DNA of 34,413 nt from an uncultured Clostridia bacterium (GCA_947169815.1 CAMVRG010000005.1:1-34413), one strand, 5' to 3'; numbered from the stretch's first letter, positions 16,133-25,322 are shown. A program made the numbers and translations. The notes: generated by a model from the sequence alone, not told the origin.

Positions 16133-17278
16133 ATGATTATGGAATGTAAGGTAAATAAAAAATGCGGCGGCTGTCAGCTTCTTGATATGAGCTACGAGGA
16201 GCAGCTTCAGTATAAGCAAAGACGGCTTGAAGCCCTTCTTTCGAGATTTTGCAAGGTAGAAAAGATAATCGGAATGGATAACCCATACCATTACCGAAAC
16301 AAGGTACAGTCCGCATTTTTTTACGATTATAAAAGAAAGAAAAACGCCTCTGGCGTATTTCAGTCTGGCTCGGGAAAAATAATTCAGAACGATTCCTGCC
16401 TTCTTGAAAACAGGACGGCTGACAGAATAGTTAAAACGGTAAGAGAACTTCTTGATTCCTTTAAGCTCCGCGCATACGACGAAAGAAAGGACGTCGGCTT
16501 TCTTCGGCATACTCTCGTAAGAGTCGGCTTCAGCACGGGCGAAATTATGGTAGTTCTCGTCACCGCAAAGCCCGCCTTTCCGTCAAAGAATAACTTTATA
16601 AAAGCGCTTATTAAGGCGCACCCTGAAATTACAACCGTAATCCAGAACGTCAATCCCGACGGGATTCCCCTCACCCTTTCTTCACGTAATATTACACTTT
16701 ACGGAAGGGGCTATATTGAGGACACACTTTGCGGTATGAAATTCAGAATATCGCCAGACTCCTTTTATCAGGTCAATCCCGTTCAGTGCGAAAGGCTGTA
16801 TAATAAGGCTATGGATTTCGCGAATCTCACGGGTAATGAAACCGTATTCGACGCCTACTGCGGAACGGGAACAATCGGACTGATTGCCTCAAAAAGCGCA
16901 AAGCAGGTACTCGGGGTTGAGCTTAATAAAAGCGCGGTTAAGGACGCGGTCTCAAACGCAAAAGCCAACGGCGCGGAAAATATATACTTTCTCTGCGGCG
17001 ACGCTGGCGAAATCATTGAGGATATGGCAAAAGAGGGCGAAAAATTCGACGTCACTTTTCTTGACCCGCCCCGCGCAGGCTCGACGGCAAGGTTTCTTAA
17101 TTCGCTTATAAAAATCAAACCCGAAAAAATAGTTTATGTTTCCTGCAATCCCGAAACGCTTGCAAGAGACCTTGAATACCTGACAGACAAGCGTTATAAG
17201 GCAACAAAAATTCAGGGGGTTGATATGTTTCCTCACACGAAGCATATTGAGACAGTGGTTCAGCTTTCCAAGCGATGA
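16133..17278 (+). CDS. TrmA/RlmCD-family RNA uracil-C5 methyltransferase
   Basis: SAM-dependent enzyme methylating C5 of a uridine, most likely U747 and/or U1939 of 23S rRNA. 381 residues. It starts directly with the iron-sulfur cysteines (C5-x5-C11-x2-C14), with a fourth cysteine near residue 87 (QNDSC). The Rossmann core has FDAYCGTGTIG, the RNA-flipping segment FYQVNPVQ, DPPRAG, and the catalytic cysteine in YVSCNPETLARDL. There is no N-terminal TRAM domain, unlike E. coli RlmD and most 450-residue Gram-positive paralogues. The ATG at 16139 is an alternative start. The 23S target is inferred from family membership; a tRNA target cannot be excluded. Confidence 0.9.
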   Translation: MIMECKVNKKCGGCQLLDMSYEEQLQYKQRRLEALLSRFCKVEKIIGMDNPYHYRNKVQSAFFYDYKRKKNASGVFQSGSGKIIQNDSCLLENRTADRIVKTVRELLDSFKLRAYDERKDVGFLRHTLVRVGFSTGEIMVVLVTAKPAFPSKNNFIKALIKAHPEITTVIQNVNPDGIPLTLSSRNITLYGRGYIEDTLCGMKFRISPDSFYQVNPVQCERLYNKAMDFANLTGNETVFDAYCGTGTIGLIASKSAKQVLGVELNKSAVKDAVSNAKANGAENIYFLCGDAGEIIEDMAKEGEKFDVTFLDPPRAGSTARFLNSLIKIKPEKIVYVSCNPETLARDLEYLTDKRYKATKIQGVDMFPHTKHIETVVQLSKR

Positions 17279-17394
17279 AAGAAGCGTTACGCAAACGGGA
17301 ATACTATATTAAAAAAATTTCAGTTTTAACGCTGATACCTTTAACACAGTAATTTAAATTGTAAATATTAATAAATAAGAAAGGAAGTATTAAT

Positions 17395-18795
17395 ATGAAA
17401 AAGACAGGAAAAATTCGTTTATTAATGGCGCTTATTCTTACGGCGGTGCTTTTGCTGTTGCCGCTACAGACGGCGTTCGCTTCAGGCGAGCCCTACAGAG
17501 TTGAGCAAAACGGCTTTGTTTATGAGGTTTGGACAGACGGCACAAACGAGCTCCACAGCGTATTTATTGTAGAATACAAGGGTACCTCTGACGAGGTTGA
17601 GCTTCCGAGGCCGAAGTCGCTCACAATTAACGGCAAGGTTTATCCCGCTATTGAGGGAACAGCATATATTGCAGGCGACGGAACAAACCCCATATTCCCT
17701 TCAAATCAGGTAAAAAAAGTTGCTGTTCCGTCAGGATATGAAGCTATCTCCGCCTCTGCGTTCAACGGCTGTACAGCTATTACCGAAATGGCAATCGCAG
17801 GCAGCGTCGGTTATATCGGCGGAAATGCTTTTGCGGGCTGCACCAACCTCACAAGCTACTTTATTGAAAGCAATGCAAGCCTTGTATACGACGAGCCGGG
17901 CGACCCGAGAATCGCTCAGAGTACAAGCGGTATTGTTAATTTCAAGCCGGTAACCATTTATACAAAGGAAGCTAACAACAGTATTATTTCATATATTGAC
18001 TCAACTAATCACCGCTCGCTTTCCGACACTACGATTATTATAAAATACACAAACGACCCGTACAGTATGTCAACCGTAGTTCCCGGAAGCGGCAGCACGG
18101 ACGACGGCGGCTCAAAAACCACGGAAACAAACGGCGAAGACGGAACTGCGATAGGCAAAGGCGCTTCGGAAAGCGTTGCAGAAAAATACCTTACTAAGTA
18201 TTCGGCAGAAACCGACCCGAAGGGCTCTGTATTCTCCGCGCTTCAGGTTAAGGCGGCAAAGGTAAGCAAAAACTACGTCAAGCTTACATGGAAAAAGCCG
18301 AGCGGAGCAGTAAACTTTGTTATATACGCAAACAAGTGCGGAAAAGGTAACAGTTATGTTAAGCAGACAAAAACAAAAGCTACCTCAATAACCGTCAAAA
18401 AAGTCAGCAAAAGCAAAATAAAGAAAGGCACATACTACAAATTTATAGTTGTTGCGCTTGACAAAAACGGAAAGGTTGTATCAACCTCTAAGACCGTTCA
18501 CGCTGCTACTTCAGGCGGTAAGGTAGGCAACATAAAATCAATTACAACAAACGCAAAGAAGGATAAGGTAAGCATTAAGGTTAAGAAGACCTTCACGCTT
18601 AAAACAACAACTAAGCCCGCATCAAAAAAGCTTAAAATTAAGAAGCACCGCGGTATACTTTATGAATCCTCAAATAAAAAGATTGCTACCGTTAACAGCA
18701 AGGGCAAAATTAAAGGTGTTAAAAAAGGAAGCTGCTATGTATATGCTTACGCTCAAAACGGTATGTGTAAAAAGATTAAAGTTACTGTTAAATAA
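17395..18795 (+). CDS. Secreted BspA-type LRR / Fn3 / Ig-like surface protein
   Basis: 466-residue exported protein. A typical signal peptide (basic MKKTGKIR, hydrophobic stretch, cleavage probably after AFA at residue 29) is followed by a beta-rich domain with BspA/LRR_5 repeats (ISASAFNGCTAITEM, IGGNAFAGCTNLT) up to about residue 150. A Ser/Gly/Thr linker follows (about 226-262), then a lysine-rich fibronectin III-like domain (KVSKNYVKLTWKKPSGAVNF, about 285-375) and a C-terminal Big_2-like domain (IATVNSKGKIKGVKKGSCYV). No LPXTG or membrane anchor is seen. The high Lys content of the last 200 residues suggests charge-based binding to the wall or to glycans. RBS AAAGGAAG. Confidence 0.85.
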   Translation: MKKTGKIRLLMALILTAVLLLLPLQTAFASGEPYRVEQNGFVYEVWTDGTNELHSVFIVEYKGTSDEVELPRPKSLTINGKVYPAIEGTAYIAGDGTNPIFPSNQVKKVAVPSGYEAISASAFNGCTAITEMAIAGSVGYIGGNAFAGCTNLTSYFIESNASLVYDEPGDPRIAQSTSGIVNFKPVTIYTKEANNSIISYIDSTNHRSLSDTTIIIKYTNDPYSMSTVVPGSGSTDDGGSKTTETNGEDGTAIGKGASESVAEKYLTKYSAETDPKGSVFSALQVKAAKVSKNYVKLTWKKPSGAVNFVIYANKCGKGNSYVKQTKTKATSITVKKVSKSKIKKGTYYKFIVVALDKNGKVVSTSKTVHAATSGGKVGNIKSITTNAKKDKVSIKVKKTFTLKTTTKPASKKLKIKKHRGILYESSNKKIATVNSKGKIKGVKKGSCYVYAYAQNGMCKKIKVTVK

Positions 18796-18855
18796 AAAGC
18801 CGCACAAGCAGGCGTATACACCGCAACCGTAACATTTAAGATAAAAGTAATATAA
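18796..18855 (+). pseudogene. Vestigial in-frame tail of an Ig-like domain
   Basis: Directly after the stop of the surface protein the same frame stays open for 19 codons, reading AAQAGVYTATVTFKIKV, then a second stop at 18853-18855. The pattern (AG-Y-T-TVTF-I-V) is the usual last strand pair of secreted bacterial Ig-like domains. The stretch has no start codon of its own. It looks like the remainder of a longer C-terminus cut off by a stop, or a scar from domain swapping. Confidence 0.6.
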
Positions 18856-18858
18856 ACT

Positions 18859-19155
18859 ATGGATAATATATTCGCAATTATGACGTTTGCGTTCGGTGGA
18901 GGGCTGCTGCTTTATGCATTAGCCCTCTCCCGCGGGAACTACAATAATATTCTCAGAAACTGGGCGACTAATCCGCCCGATAAGGAAAAATACACTAAGG
19001 AATTCGGAAAAATCATTGCGTTTATTGCGCTCGCACCCATAATCAGCGGTATTCTCTCGCTCTTTATAAATAATATAATTGCGGGAATAATACTCGCCGT
19101 GCTTTTAATTCTTTTCATCGTATTCGGCGTAAATCATATGAAAAAATACTTATAG
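18859..19155 (+). CDS. Small membrane protein of unknown function
   Basis: 98 residues, not recognised. Three hydrophobic segments: about 3-24 (IFAIMTFAFGGGLLLYALAL), 50-70 (IIAFIALAPIISGILSLFI) and 73-90. A polar loop (GNYNNILRNWATNPPDKEKY) lies between the first two. The last residues, NHMKKYL, are basic. No clear ribosome binding site; the start lies 3 bases after the vestigial tail, so translation may be weak. corA starts 8 bases downstream, suggesting a shared transcript. Confidence 0.65.
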   Translation: MDNIFAIMTFAFGGGLLLYALALSRGNYNNILRNWATNPPDKEKYTKEFGKIIAFIALAPIISGILSLFINNIIAGIILAVLLILFIVFGVNHMKKYL

Positions 19156-19163
19156 GTGGTAGT

Positions 19164-20099
19164 ATGCTTTATCAGATTAATAACGGACTTAAAAAAATAA
19201 GCGTTAACGAAATTGACGAGAATTTCGTTACGGCGGGATATGTTACAACCGCTCAGCTTGAAGAGATAGGCGAGGCGCTCGGTTTTTCAAAGAATACGAT
19301 TGAAAGCTGTAAAACCGCAAGTAAAAACTTCCGCTCGGGAGTTGAAATCTATGACGAATATACCTTTACTGAGCTCAGGATAATCAATCCCGAGGATAAA
19401 AACGGGCGCGAGGACTGCGTCGCGCTTTACATTAAAAAGAATATGATTATAGTAGTTGACGTTGAGGATTATGACGAATCAACCAAGACGAGATTTATGT
19501 CGGCGCTCAGCAGATACTCATACCAGAACGCAACGCTTGAAAAAGTAATTTATTCCTTTATCGACTCGCTCGTCGGCGACGATTTTATTTACATTGAAAA
19601 TATGGGAATTAAAATTACGGAATATGAGGAATTTATCTTAAAAGAGGAAACGGACGACGACTTCAACCTCCATCTTCTCTATCTTAAAAAAGAGCTTTTA
19701 AGAATGCACAACTACTATGAACAGCTTCTCGACATAACCGACGCGATTGAGGAAAATGAAAACGATATTTTCGACTCGGAGGATTTACGCTATATCTCAA
19801 ACCTCGGGCTGAAAATTACAAGGCTTCGCGAGGATACCGATTCGCTTTCAAGCTCGGTTACTCATCTTCAGGACGCGTACTCCTCGTCGCTCGATTTAAA
19901 GCTCAATAAAACGATGAAGCTTTTTACCGTAATTACAAGCATCTTCTTTCCGCTTACGCTTATCGTAGGCTGGTACGGAATGAATTTTCAGAGTATGCCC
20001 GAATTCGCGTGGAAATACGGTTATCTTTATGTTATACTTTTATCCGCAGCGGTTGTAAGCGTGCTAATGATTTTAGGAAAACGCAAAAAATGGTTTTAA
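19164..20099 (+). CDS. corA: CorA-family divalent cation transporter
   Basis: 311-residue membrane channel for Mg2+ (or Co2+/Ni2+). A long cytoplasmic N-terminal domain of beta strands and helices is followed by the stalk helix and two C-terminal membrane spans (ITSIFFPLTLIVGW and YLYVILLSAAVVSVLMIL). The selectivity motif GMN is present as YGMNF (272-275) in the loop between them. The basic tail GKRKKWF is typical. RBS AGGTGG. The DUF362 gene begins 12 bases later. Confidence 0.93.
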   Translation: MLYQINNGLKKISVNEIDENFVTAGYVTTAQLEEIGEALGFSKNTIESCKTASKNFRSGVEIYDEYTFTELRIINPEDKNGREDCVALYIKKNMIIVVDVEDYDESTKTRFMSALSRYSYQNATLEKVIYSFIDSLVGDDFIYIENMGIKITEYEEFILKEETDDDFNLHLLYLKKELLRMHNYYEQLLDITDAIEENENDIFDSEDLRYISNLGLKITRLREDTDSLSSSVTHLQDAYSSSLDLKLNKTMKLFTVITSIFFPLTLIVGWYGMNFQSMPEFAWKYGYLYVILLSAAVVSVLMILGKRKKWF

Positions 20100-20111
20100 A
20101 GGAGTTATTTT

Positions 20112-21104
20112 ATGGATTCTTTGAACGGAAAAAGATATATTCCCTATGATGAAAGAGAGGGAAACGAAAGCGTTGTTTACTTTACGCGCGACCTTTCCCC
20201 CGAAGGCCTTTTAAAGATTTATAAAAAGGTCGGCAAAAACATTAAGGGCAAGGTCGGAATCAAGCTCCACACGGGCGAAAAAAACGGCCCGAATATTATT
20301 CCGAGACCGTGGGTTAAAAAGCTTATTGAAAAGGAACTGCCCGACGCTTCAATAGTTGAGACAAACACCTACTACGAGGGCGACCGCTATACTACCGAGC
20401 AGCACCGCGAAACTATTAAGGTTAACGGCTGGACCTTCTGTAACGTCGATATTATGGACGAAAACGGAACGGTTGCGCTCCCCGTAAAAGACGGTAAATG
20501 GTTTAACGAAATGTATATGGGAAAGAACATAACAGACTATGATTCTCTTCTCGTTCTCACTCATTTCAAAGGCCATATGATGGGCGGCTTTGGCGGCTCG
20601 AATAAGAATATAGGTATCGGCTGCGCCGACGGAAGAATCGGAAAGAAAATGATTCATACCGCCGAGGGCTCAGACAATATGTGGTCTATCGCCGAAGAGG
20701 AGCTTATGGAAAGAATTACGGAAAGCTCAAAGGCGACGGTTGATTATTTCGGTAAAAATATTACCTTTATCAACGTTCTCAGAAATATGTCGGTGTCCTG
20801 CGACTGCGAGGGCTGCGCGGCTATGCCCGTAGTTACGCCGAATATCGGTATACTCGCGTCAGACGATATCTGCGCCGTAGATTGCGCCTCGGTTGACCTT
20901 GTATACGCCCTTGACGAGCGCGACCATGCCGACCTTGTTGAGAGAATACAGACCCGGCACGGTCACAGACAGCTCAGCTATATGTACGAGCTCGGTATGG
21001 GTAATATGAAATACGTTCTTATCGACCTTGATAACGATGAAAAGCGAATTTACCCGAAGGAAGCGGTTGAGGGCGTTATTCCCTTTGACGAGGACAACAG
21101 ATAA
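20112..21104 (+). CDS. DUF362 protein
   Basis: 330-residue cytoplasmic protein of the DUF362 family, function unknown. Characteristic segments: VGIKLHTGEKNGPNIIPRPW near residue 48, LTHFKGHMMGGFGGSNKNIG in the middle, then CDCEGCAAMPVVTPNIGILA followed by DDICAVDCASVDL. The histidine and three clustered cysteines suggest metal or Fe-S binding. There is no added 2x[4Fe-4S] ferredoxin module, which many family members have. Strong RBS AAGGAG. Last gene of the run starting at the surface protein or small membrane protein. Confidence 0.87.
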   Translation: MDSLNGKRYIPYDEREGNESVVYFTRDLSPEGLLKIYKKVGKNIKGKVGIKLHTGEKNGPNIIPRPWVKKLIEKELPDASIVETNTYYEGDRYTTEQHRETIKVNGWTFCNVDIMDENGTVALPVKDGKWFNEMYMGKNITDYDSLLVLTHFKGHMMGGFGGSNKNIGIGCADGRIGKKMIHTAEGSDNMWSIAEEELMERITESSKATVDYFGKNITFINVLRNMSVSCDCEGCAAMPVVTPNIGILASDDICAVDCASVDLVYALDERDHADLVERIQTRHGHRQLSYMYELGMGNMKYVLIDLDNDEKRIYPKEAVEGVIPFDEDNR

Positions 21105-21112
21105 TAAAAAAC

Positions 21113-21139
21113 AAAACGGAGGTATAACCTCCGTTTTTT
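21113..21139. terminator. Bidirectional terminator, DUF362 / purD
   Basis: AACGGAGGT (21115-21123), loop ATA, ACCTCCGTT (21127-21135), with A-run before and T-run after. It sits between two convergent genes and should stop transcription from both sides. Confidence 0.92.
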
Positions 21140-21140
21140 A

Positions 21141-22412
21141 TTATGCCTTGAGCGCCCTTTGACCGATGTCATTTCGGTAATGGGCGTTTTCAAATTCAAT
21201 TTTTTCAACTCCCGCGTAGGCTTTTTCAAGCGCTTCTTTAAGAGTATCGCCAAGCGCGGTAACTCCGAGAACGCGTCCGCCCGCGGTTACGAGTTTTCCG
21301 TCCTTAAGCGCGGTTCCCGCGTGGTAAACCGTTACGCCATCGAGTCCTCCGTTTTCAAGTCCCTTTATTTCGAGTCCCTTCGGGTATGATTTCGGATAGC
21401 CGCCCGAAGCCATAATTACACAGGCGCAGGCTCTCTCGTCCCACTCAATTTCAAGTTCGCCGAGAGTTCCGTTGTTTATCGCCTCAAATATGTCGATAAT
21501 ATCGGTTTTGAGTCTCGGTAATACTACCTGCGTTTCGGGGTCGCCGAAGCGGCAGTTGTACTCAATTACCTTCGGTCCCTTCGGGGTAAGCATAAGCCCG
21601 AAATAAAGACAGCCCTTAAAGGTTCTTCCCTCTTTATTCATAGCGTTAATGGTAGGAATAAAGATTTTCTCCATACATTCTTTCGCTACCTCGTCGGTAT
21701 AATAGGGGTTCGGGGATACGGTTCCCATACCGCCCGTATTAAGTCCCTTATCGCCGTCGAGCGCTCTTTTATGGTCCATAGAGGAAACCATAGGGCGCAC
21801 GCATTTTCCGTCGGTAAACGCAAGAACCGAAACCTCGGGCCCCGTAAGGAATTCCTCAACTACAACGTTATTTCCGCTCGCTCCGAAAATCTTATCCTCC
21901 ATAATCTCCTTAACGCCGTCAATCGCCGCCTCAAGAGTTTCGGGAATGATTACGCCCTTGCCGAGCGCGAGTCCGTCCGCCTTGATAACTGTCGGAAATT
22001 CGTTTTTCTCTTTAATATATTCAATTACGTCGCTGGGATTGTCGAACACCTTATATTCGGCGGTAGGAATACCGTAGCTGAGCATAAGGTTTTTTGAAAA
22101 CACCTTTGAGCCCTCGATAATCGCGGCAGCCTTATTCGGTCCGAAGGTCTTAAAGCCCTCGGCGTTGAGCGCGTCCACCATACCGTCTACGAGCGGGTCG
22201 TCGGGAGCGACTACGACAAAATCAGCCTTAATCTCTTTTGCAAGATTAACTACGCCATCAATGTCCGTTGCGCCTACGTTGAAGCACTCGGCGTCGTAGG
22301 ATATACCGCCGTTACCGGGACAGCAGGCTATGTAGTCAACTCTTTTCGATTCCTTGATTTTCTTTATTAAAGCGTGCTCACGTCCGCCTGAGCCAACAAC
22401 TAAAACTCTCAT
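21141..22412 (-). CDS. purD: Phosphoribosylamine-glycine ligase (GAR synthetase)
   Basis: ATP-grasp ligase joining glycine to phosphoribosylamine, step 2 of purine synthesis. 423 residues, normal length. N-terminal VLVVGSGGREHALIKK, ATP-grasp part with VIKADGLALGKGVIIP, then the metal-binding region YNCRFGDPETQVVLPRL, and the C-terminal domain with GGRVLGVTALG. RBS GGAGAG; 9 bases after purO. Last gene of the pur operon, stopped by the shared terminator. Confidence 0.97.
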   Translation of the reverse strand: MRVLVVGSGGREHALIKKIKESKRVDYIACCPGNGGISYDAECFNVGATDIDGVVNLAKEIKADFVVVAPDDPLVDGMVDALNAEGFKTFGPNKAAAIIEGSKVFSKNLMLSYGIPTAEYKVFDNPSDVIEYIKEKNEFPTVIKADGLALGKGVIIPETLEAAIDGVKEIMEDKIFGASGNNVVVEEFLTGPEVSVLAFTDGKCVRPMVSSMDHKRALDGDKGLNTGGMGTVSPNPYYTDEVAKECMEKIFIPTINAMNKEGRTFKGCLYFGLMLTPKGPKVIEYNCRFGDPETQVVLPRLKTDIIDIFEAINNGTLGELEIEWDERACACVIMASGGYPKSYPKGLEIKGLENGGLDGVTVYHAGTALKDGKLVTAGGRVLGVTALGDTLKEALEKAYAGVEKIEFENAHYRNDIGQRALKA

Positions 22413-22421
22413 TATGCTCTC

Positions 22422-23126
22422 CTAAATGTTTTTATTAACGATACGCGTTTCCTCTTCGCCCGTTTCAAGGTCGATAAAGCGGGTGAAAAGCGATACCTTA
22501 TTATCCTCGTTAAGATTTTCCCATACCTTATCGGTAAACTCGTCGATACTGTCAATATCAATCGCTACGGGAGTAGGCTCGCCCTCGAAGGACGGAATCG
22601 GATTGCCGTCGCATTTATAGGTGTGAAGGAAATGGCCGAGTCCCTTTGAAGCGGGATATTCATAGAAAAATCTCAAGCATTCGGGCTTTCCCATATTAGA
22701 CTTTAAGATAGATAAAACGTAGTCGCCGTCAGGCTTTACAACGCCCGAAATTCTCGGTGTATAATTCGGCGCGTCGTCCTCGTATTCACGGGTTAGAAGA
22801 GCGTGGCGGTAGCATTTGCCCTCCTTCATAAAATCATAGATGGTGTCGGTCTGGTCACCGTTGGTTACGATAGTTTTTCCGTCAAGCTTTAAAACGGGAT
22901 TGTAGATAATAAGATGGGGGTCCTCCATCTTACTTTCGTCGAACGCCTTTGTTCTTATTCCGCCGCGGTCATTATCCTCAAAAATTCTGTTTCTTGAGTT
23001 TACGCTTCTTCCCATAATGAAATAAGCGATTACCGCCTTCTTACCGTCGGCGCTGTTTCCGAGGACTATTCCTCTTCCGGGGTAGGTATTCGTACTAAGC
23101 TCGGTTAAAAGATTTTTAATTTCCAT
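22422..23126 (-). CDS. purO: PurO-type IMP cyclohydrolase
   Basis: Closes FAICAR to IMP, the last step of purine synthesis. About 234 residues from the ATG at 23126, which has GAGGTG just upstream. An ATG at 23138 overlaps the purN stop as ATGA but has no ribosome binding site. Matches the PF07826/PurO family by NTYPGRGIVLGNSADG, the YFIMGRSVNSRNRIF segment with the substrate-binding SRNR, the NGDQTDTIYD segment and LGHFLHTY. This family was first found in archaea and has no relation to the cyclohydrolase half of bacterial PurH. Its presence inside the pur operon implies that AICAR transformylation is done by a separate protein encoded elsewhere. Confidence 0.88.
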   Translation of the reverse strand: MEIKNLLTELSTNTYPGRGIVLGNSADGKKAVIAYFIMGRSVNSRNRIFEDNDRGGIRTKAFDESKMEDPHLIIYNPVLKLDGKTIVTNGDQTDTIYDFMKEGKCYRHALLTREYEDDAPNYTPRISGVVKPDGDYVLSILKSNMGKPECLRFFYEYPASKGLGHFLHTYKCDGNPIPSFEGEPTPVAIDIDSIDEFTDKVWENLNEDNKVSLFTRFIDLETGEEETRIVNKNI

Positions 23127-23134
23127 AACGCACC

Positions 23135-23758
23135 TCATATTATTTCGGTTTTATTACCGTTTATTTTTATTCTTCCCTCACAGAAAAGCGATACCGCCTT
23201 CGGAAGGATTTCCCACTCAGCCTGACGCATAACTCGGTACTGAAGAATATCCTCGTTATCGCCCTGCTCGACGGGAACCGCCTTCTGAAGAATAATCGCG
23301 CCGCCATCGGTAATCTCGTTTACAAAATGAACGGTTGCGCCCGTTACCTTTACGCCCGAATTAAGAACGGCGGTATGTACCTTTTTTCCGTAAAAGCCGT
23401 CGCCGCAGAAAAGCGGAATAAGACTCGGATGAATGTTTATGATTCTGTTTGAATACGCCTTAATTAAATCCTCGCCGAGGATTGAAAGAAAGCCCGCAAG
23501 AACTATTAAATCAATATTCCTGCCCTCAAGGGCGTTGAGGATAGCCCTGTCGTATTCAGCCTTCGTAGTGTAATTCTTACGGTTTACAACCGCGCTTTCA
23601 ATTCCCGCCGTCTTCGCTCTTTCAAGGGCGTAGGCGTTTTCGTTTGAAGCGAGCACAAAGGTTATTTTTCCGTTTTTGATTTCGCCGCGGCTCTCAGCGT
23701 CAATAAGCGCCTGAAGATTAGTTCCGCCGCCCGAAACGAATACTGCAATATTCATCAT
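23135..23758 (-). CDS. purN: Phosphoribosylglycinamide formyltransferase
   Basis: Transfers a formyl group from 10-formyl-THF to GAR, step 3 of the pathway. 207 residues. N-terminal [15 protein letters not shown] binds the phosphate; the catalytic triad is N108, H110 (INIHPSLIP) and D151 (TDGGAI). The loop after HPSLIP reads LFCGDGFYG, a common clostridial form. Start ATG overlaps the purM stop as ATGA, giving translational coupling. Confidence 0.96.
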   Translation of the reverse strand: MMNIAVFVSGGGTNLQALIDAESRGEIKNGKITFVLASNENAYALERAKTAGIESAVVNRKNYTTKAEYDRAILNALEGRNIDLIVLAGFLSILGEDLIKAYSNRIINIHPSLIPLFCGDGFYGKKVHTAVLNSGVKVTGATVHFVNEITDGGAIILQKAVPVEQGDNEDILQYRVMRQAEWEILPKAVSLFCEGRIKINGNKTEII

Positions 23759-24792
23759 ACGAGGTCCACTCCCTTTTCGCCGTTTCTGATTTCGCCGATA
23801 ATGCCCGCGCTTTCGCCCGAAGCGTTAAGAATTCTCACCGCCTCGTCAGCCTTATCCGAGTCAACCGCAATAACGAGTCCCGTACCCATATTGAAGGTAT
23901 TGTACATATCTCTTTCGGGGATATTTCCCGTTTTCATTATAAGGTCGAATATTGCCTTTTTATGACATTTATTCTTTTCAATTACCGCGAGTGTATTACC
24001 GTTTAACATTCTCGGAACGTTCTCATAAAAGCCGCCGCCCGTAATATGGGAAATAGCGTTGACTCTTACGCTTTTCATAAGAGTAAGAAGCGGCTTTACG
24101 TAAATTCTCGTCGGAGTTATAAGCTCTTCGCCGAGAGTTTTTCCGAGCTCGTCATAATAAACCTTGATTGTATCCTCATTAATATTGAATACCTTTCTTA
24201 CAAGAGAGAAGCCGTTTGAATGTACGCCCGAGGAAGCAACTCCTATAAGCGCGTCTCCCTCCTTTAAATGCTCGCCAGATACGAGCTTGTCCTTTTCTCC
24301 GATACCTACGGTAAAGCCTGCGAGGTCGTATTCCTCGTCGGGCATAAGACCCGGGTGCTCAGCGGTCTCGCCGCCTACAAGAGCGCAGCCCGACTGTACG
24401 CAGCCCTCAGCAACGCCCTTGACTATCTGTTCAATCTTTTCGGGATAGTTCTTTCCGCAGGCGATATAATCGAGGAAGAAGAGCGGCCTTGCGCCCGAGC
24501 ATGCCACGTCGTTTACGCACATTGCAACGCAGTCAATTCCGATAGTATCGTGCTTATCAAGAAGGAACGCGAGCTTGAGCTTTGTTCCTACTCCGTCCGT
24601 TCCCGAAACGAGAACGGGCTTCTTATATTCGTTAAACGGAAGCTCAAACATACCGCCAAAGCCGCCGATACCGCCGAGCACACCGTCAATAGTCGTTCTT
24701 TTTACATGCTGTTTAATCAGCTCAACGCTTTCGTAACCCGCGGTTACGTCAACGCCCGCCGCAGCATAGCTGTCGCTGAAGCTTTTCTGCAT
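23755..24792 (-). CDS. purM: AIR synthetase
   Basis: ATP-dependent ring closure of FGAM to AIR, step 5. 345 residues. Signature segments: [61 protein letters not shown] and [14 protein letters not shown], all typical of PurM. Starts 2 bases after purE and overlaps purN at its end. Confidence 0.97.
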   Translation of the reverse strand: MQKSFSDSYAAAGVDVTAGYESVELIKQHVKRTTIDGVLGGIGGFGGMFELPFNEYKKPVLVSGTDGVGTKLKLAFLLDKHDTIGIDCVAMCVNDVACSGARPLFFLDYIACGKNYPEKIEQIVKGVAEGCVQSGCALVGGETAEHPGLMPDEEYDLAGFTVGIGEKDKLVSGEHLKEGDALIGVASSGVHSNGFSLVRKVFNINEDTIKVYYDELGKTLGEELITPTRIYVKPLLTLMKSVRVNAISHITGGGFYENVPRMLNGNTLAVIEKNKCHKKAIFDLIMKTGNIPERDMYNTFNMGTGLVIAVDSDKADEAVRILNASGESAGIIGEIRNGEKGVDLV

Positions 24793-24794
24793 AG

Positions 24795-25292
24795 TTATAT
24801 CTCCTTGATTTTTTCCTGCATAGCCTTGTCTTTTTCTTCAACCTGCTGAGCCATAGCGACTCTCATTTCGCCGAGCTTAGCTGAAAGCTCTTCGTTTTCT
24901 ACGGCGAGAATCTCCGCCGCAAGGAGCGCTGCGTTTTTCGCGGCGTTAACGCCAACCGTCGCAACGGGAATTCCGGGAGGCATCATAACGGTTGCAAGAA
25001 GCGCGTCCATACCGTCGAAAGCCTTAGCCATACAGGGTATTCCGATAACGGGAAGAGTTGTTGAAGCCGCGAGAACTCCGCCGAGATGAGCCGCCATACC
25101 TGCCGCCGCAATAATTACGCCGAAGCCGTTATCCTTCGCGTTTTTTGCGAAGTCGTGAGCCGCGTCGGGCGTTCTGTGAGCCGACATAACTCTTACCTCG
25201 GTTTCGATACCGAGCTCCTTTAACTGTTTAATTGCGGGAGTAACAACGGGTAAATCGCTGTCAGAGCCCATAATAAGAGCAACCTTTTTCAT
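24795..25292 (-). CDS. purE: N5-CAIR mutase (PurE class I)
   Basis: Converts N5-CAIR to CAIR. 165 residues; SDSDLPVV phosphate loop, SAHRTP with the catalytic His, [14 protein letters not shown] and GIPVATVGV are all present. The length and sequence suit the class I bacterial enzyme that works with PurK, but purK is not in the window. First gene of the visible pur operon, with RBS GGAGGAA. Confidence 0.96.
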   Translation of the reverse strand: MKKVALIMGSDSDLPVVTPAIKQLKELGIETEVRVMSAHRTPDAAHDFAKNAKDNGFGVIIAAAGMAAHLGGVLAASTTLPVIGIPCMAKAFDGMDALLATVMMPPGIPVATVGVNAAKNAALLAAEILAVENEELSAKLGEMRVAMAQQVEEKDKAMQEKIKEI

Positions 25293-25322
25293 AGTAATTC
25301 CTCCATAATTTCTGATATAATA

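Noticed and set aside
24268..24849. 193-codon open frame on the plus strand opposite purM and the end of purE
   Set aside because: It is a shadow of two well-supported pur genes, has no RBS, and its translation is low-complexity relative to known folds.
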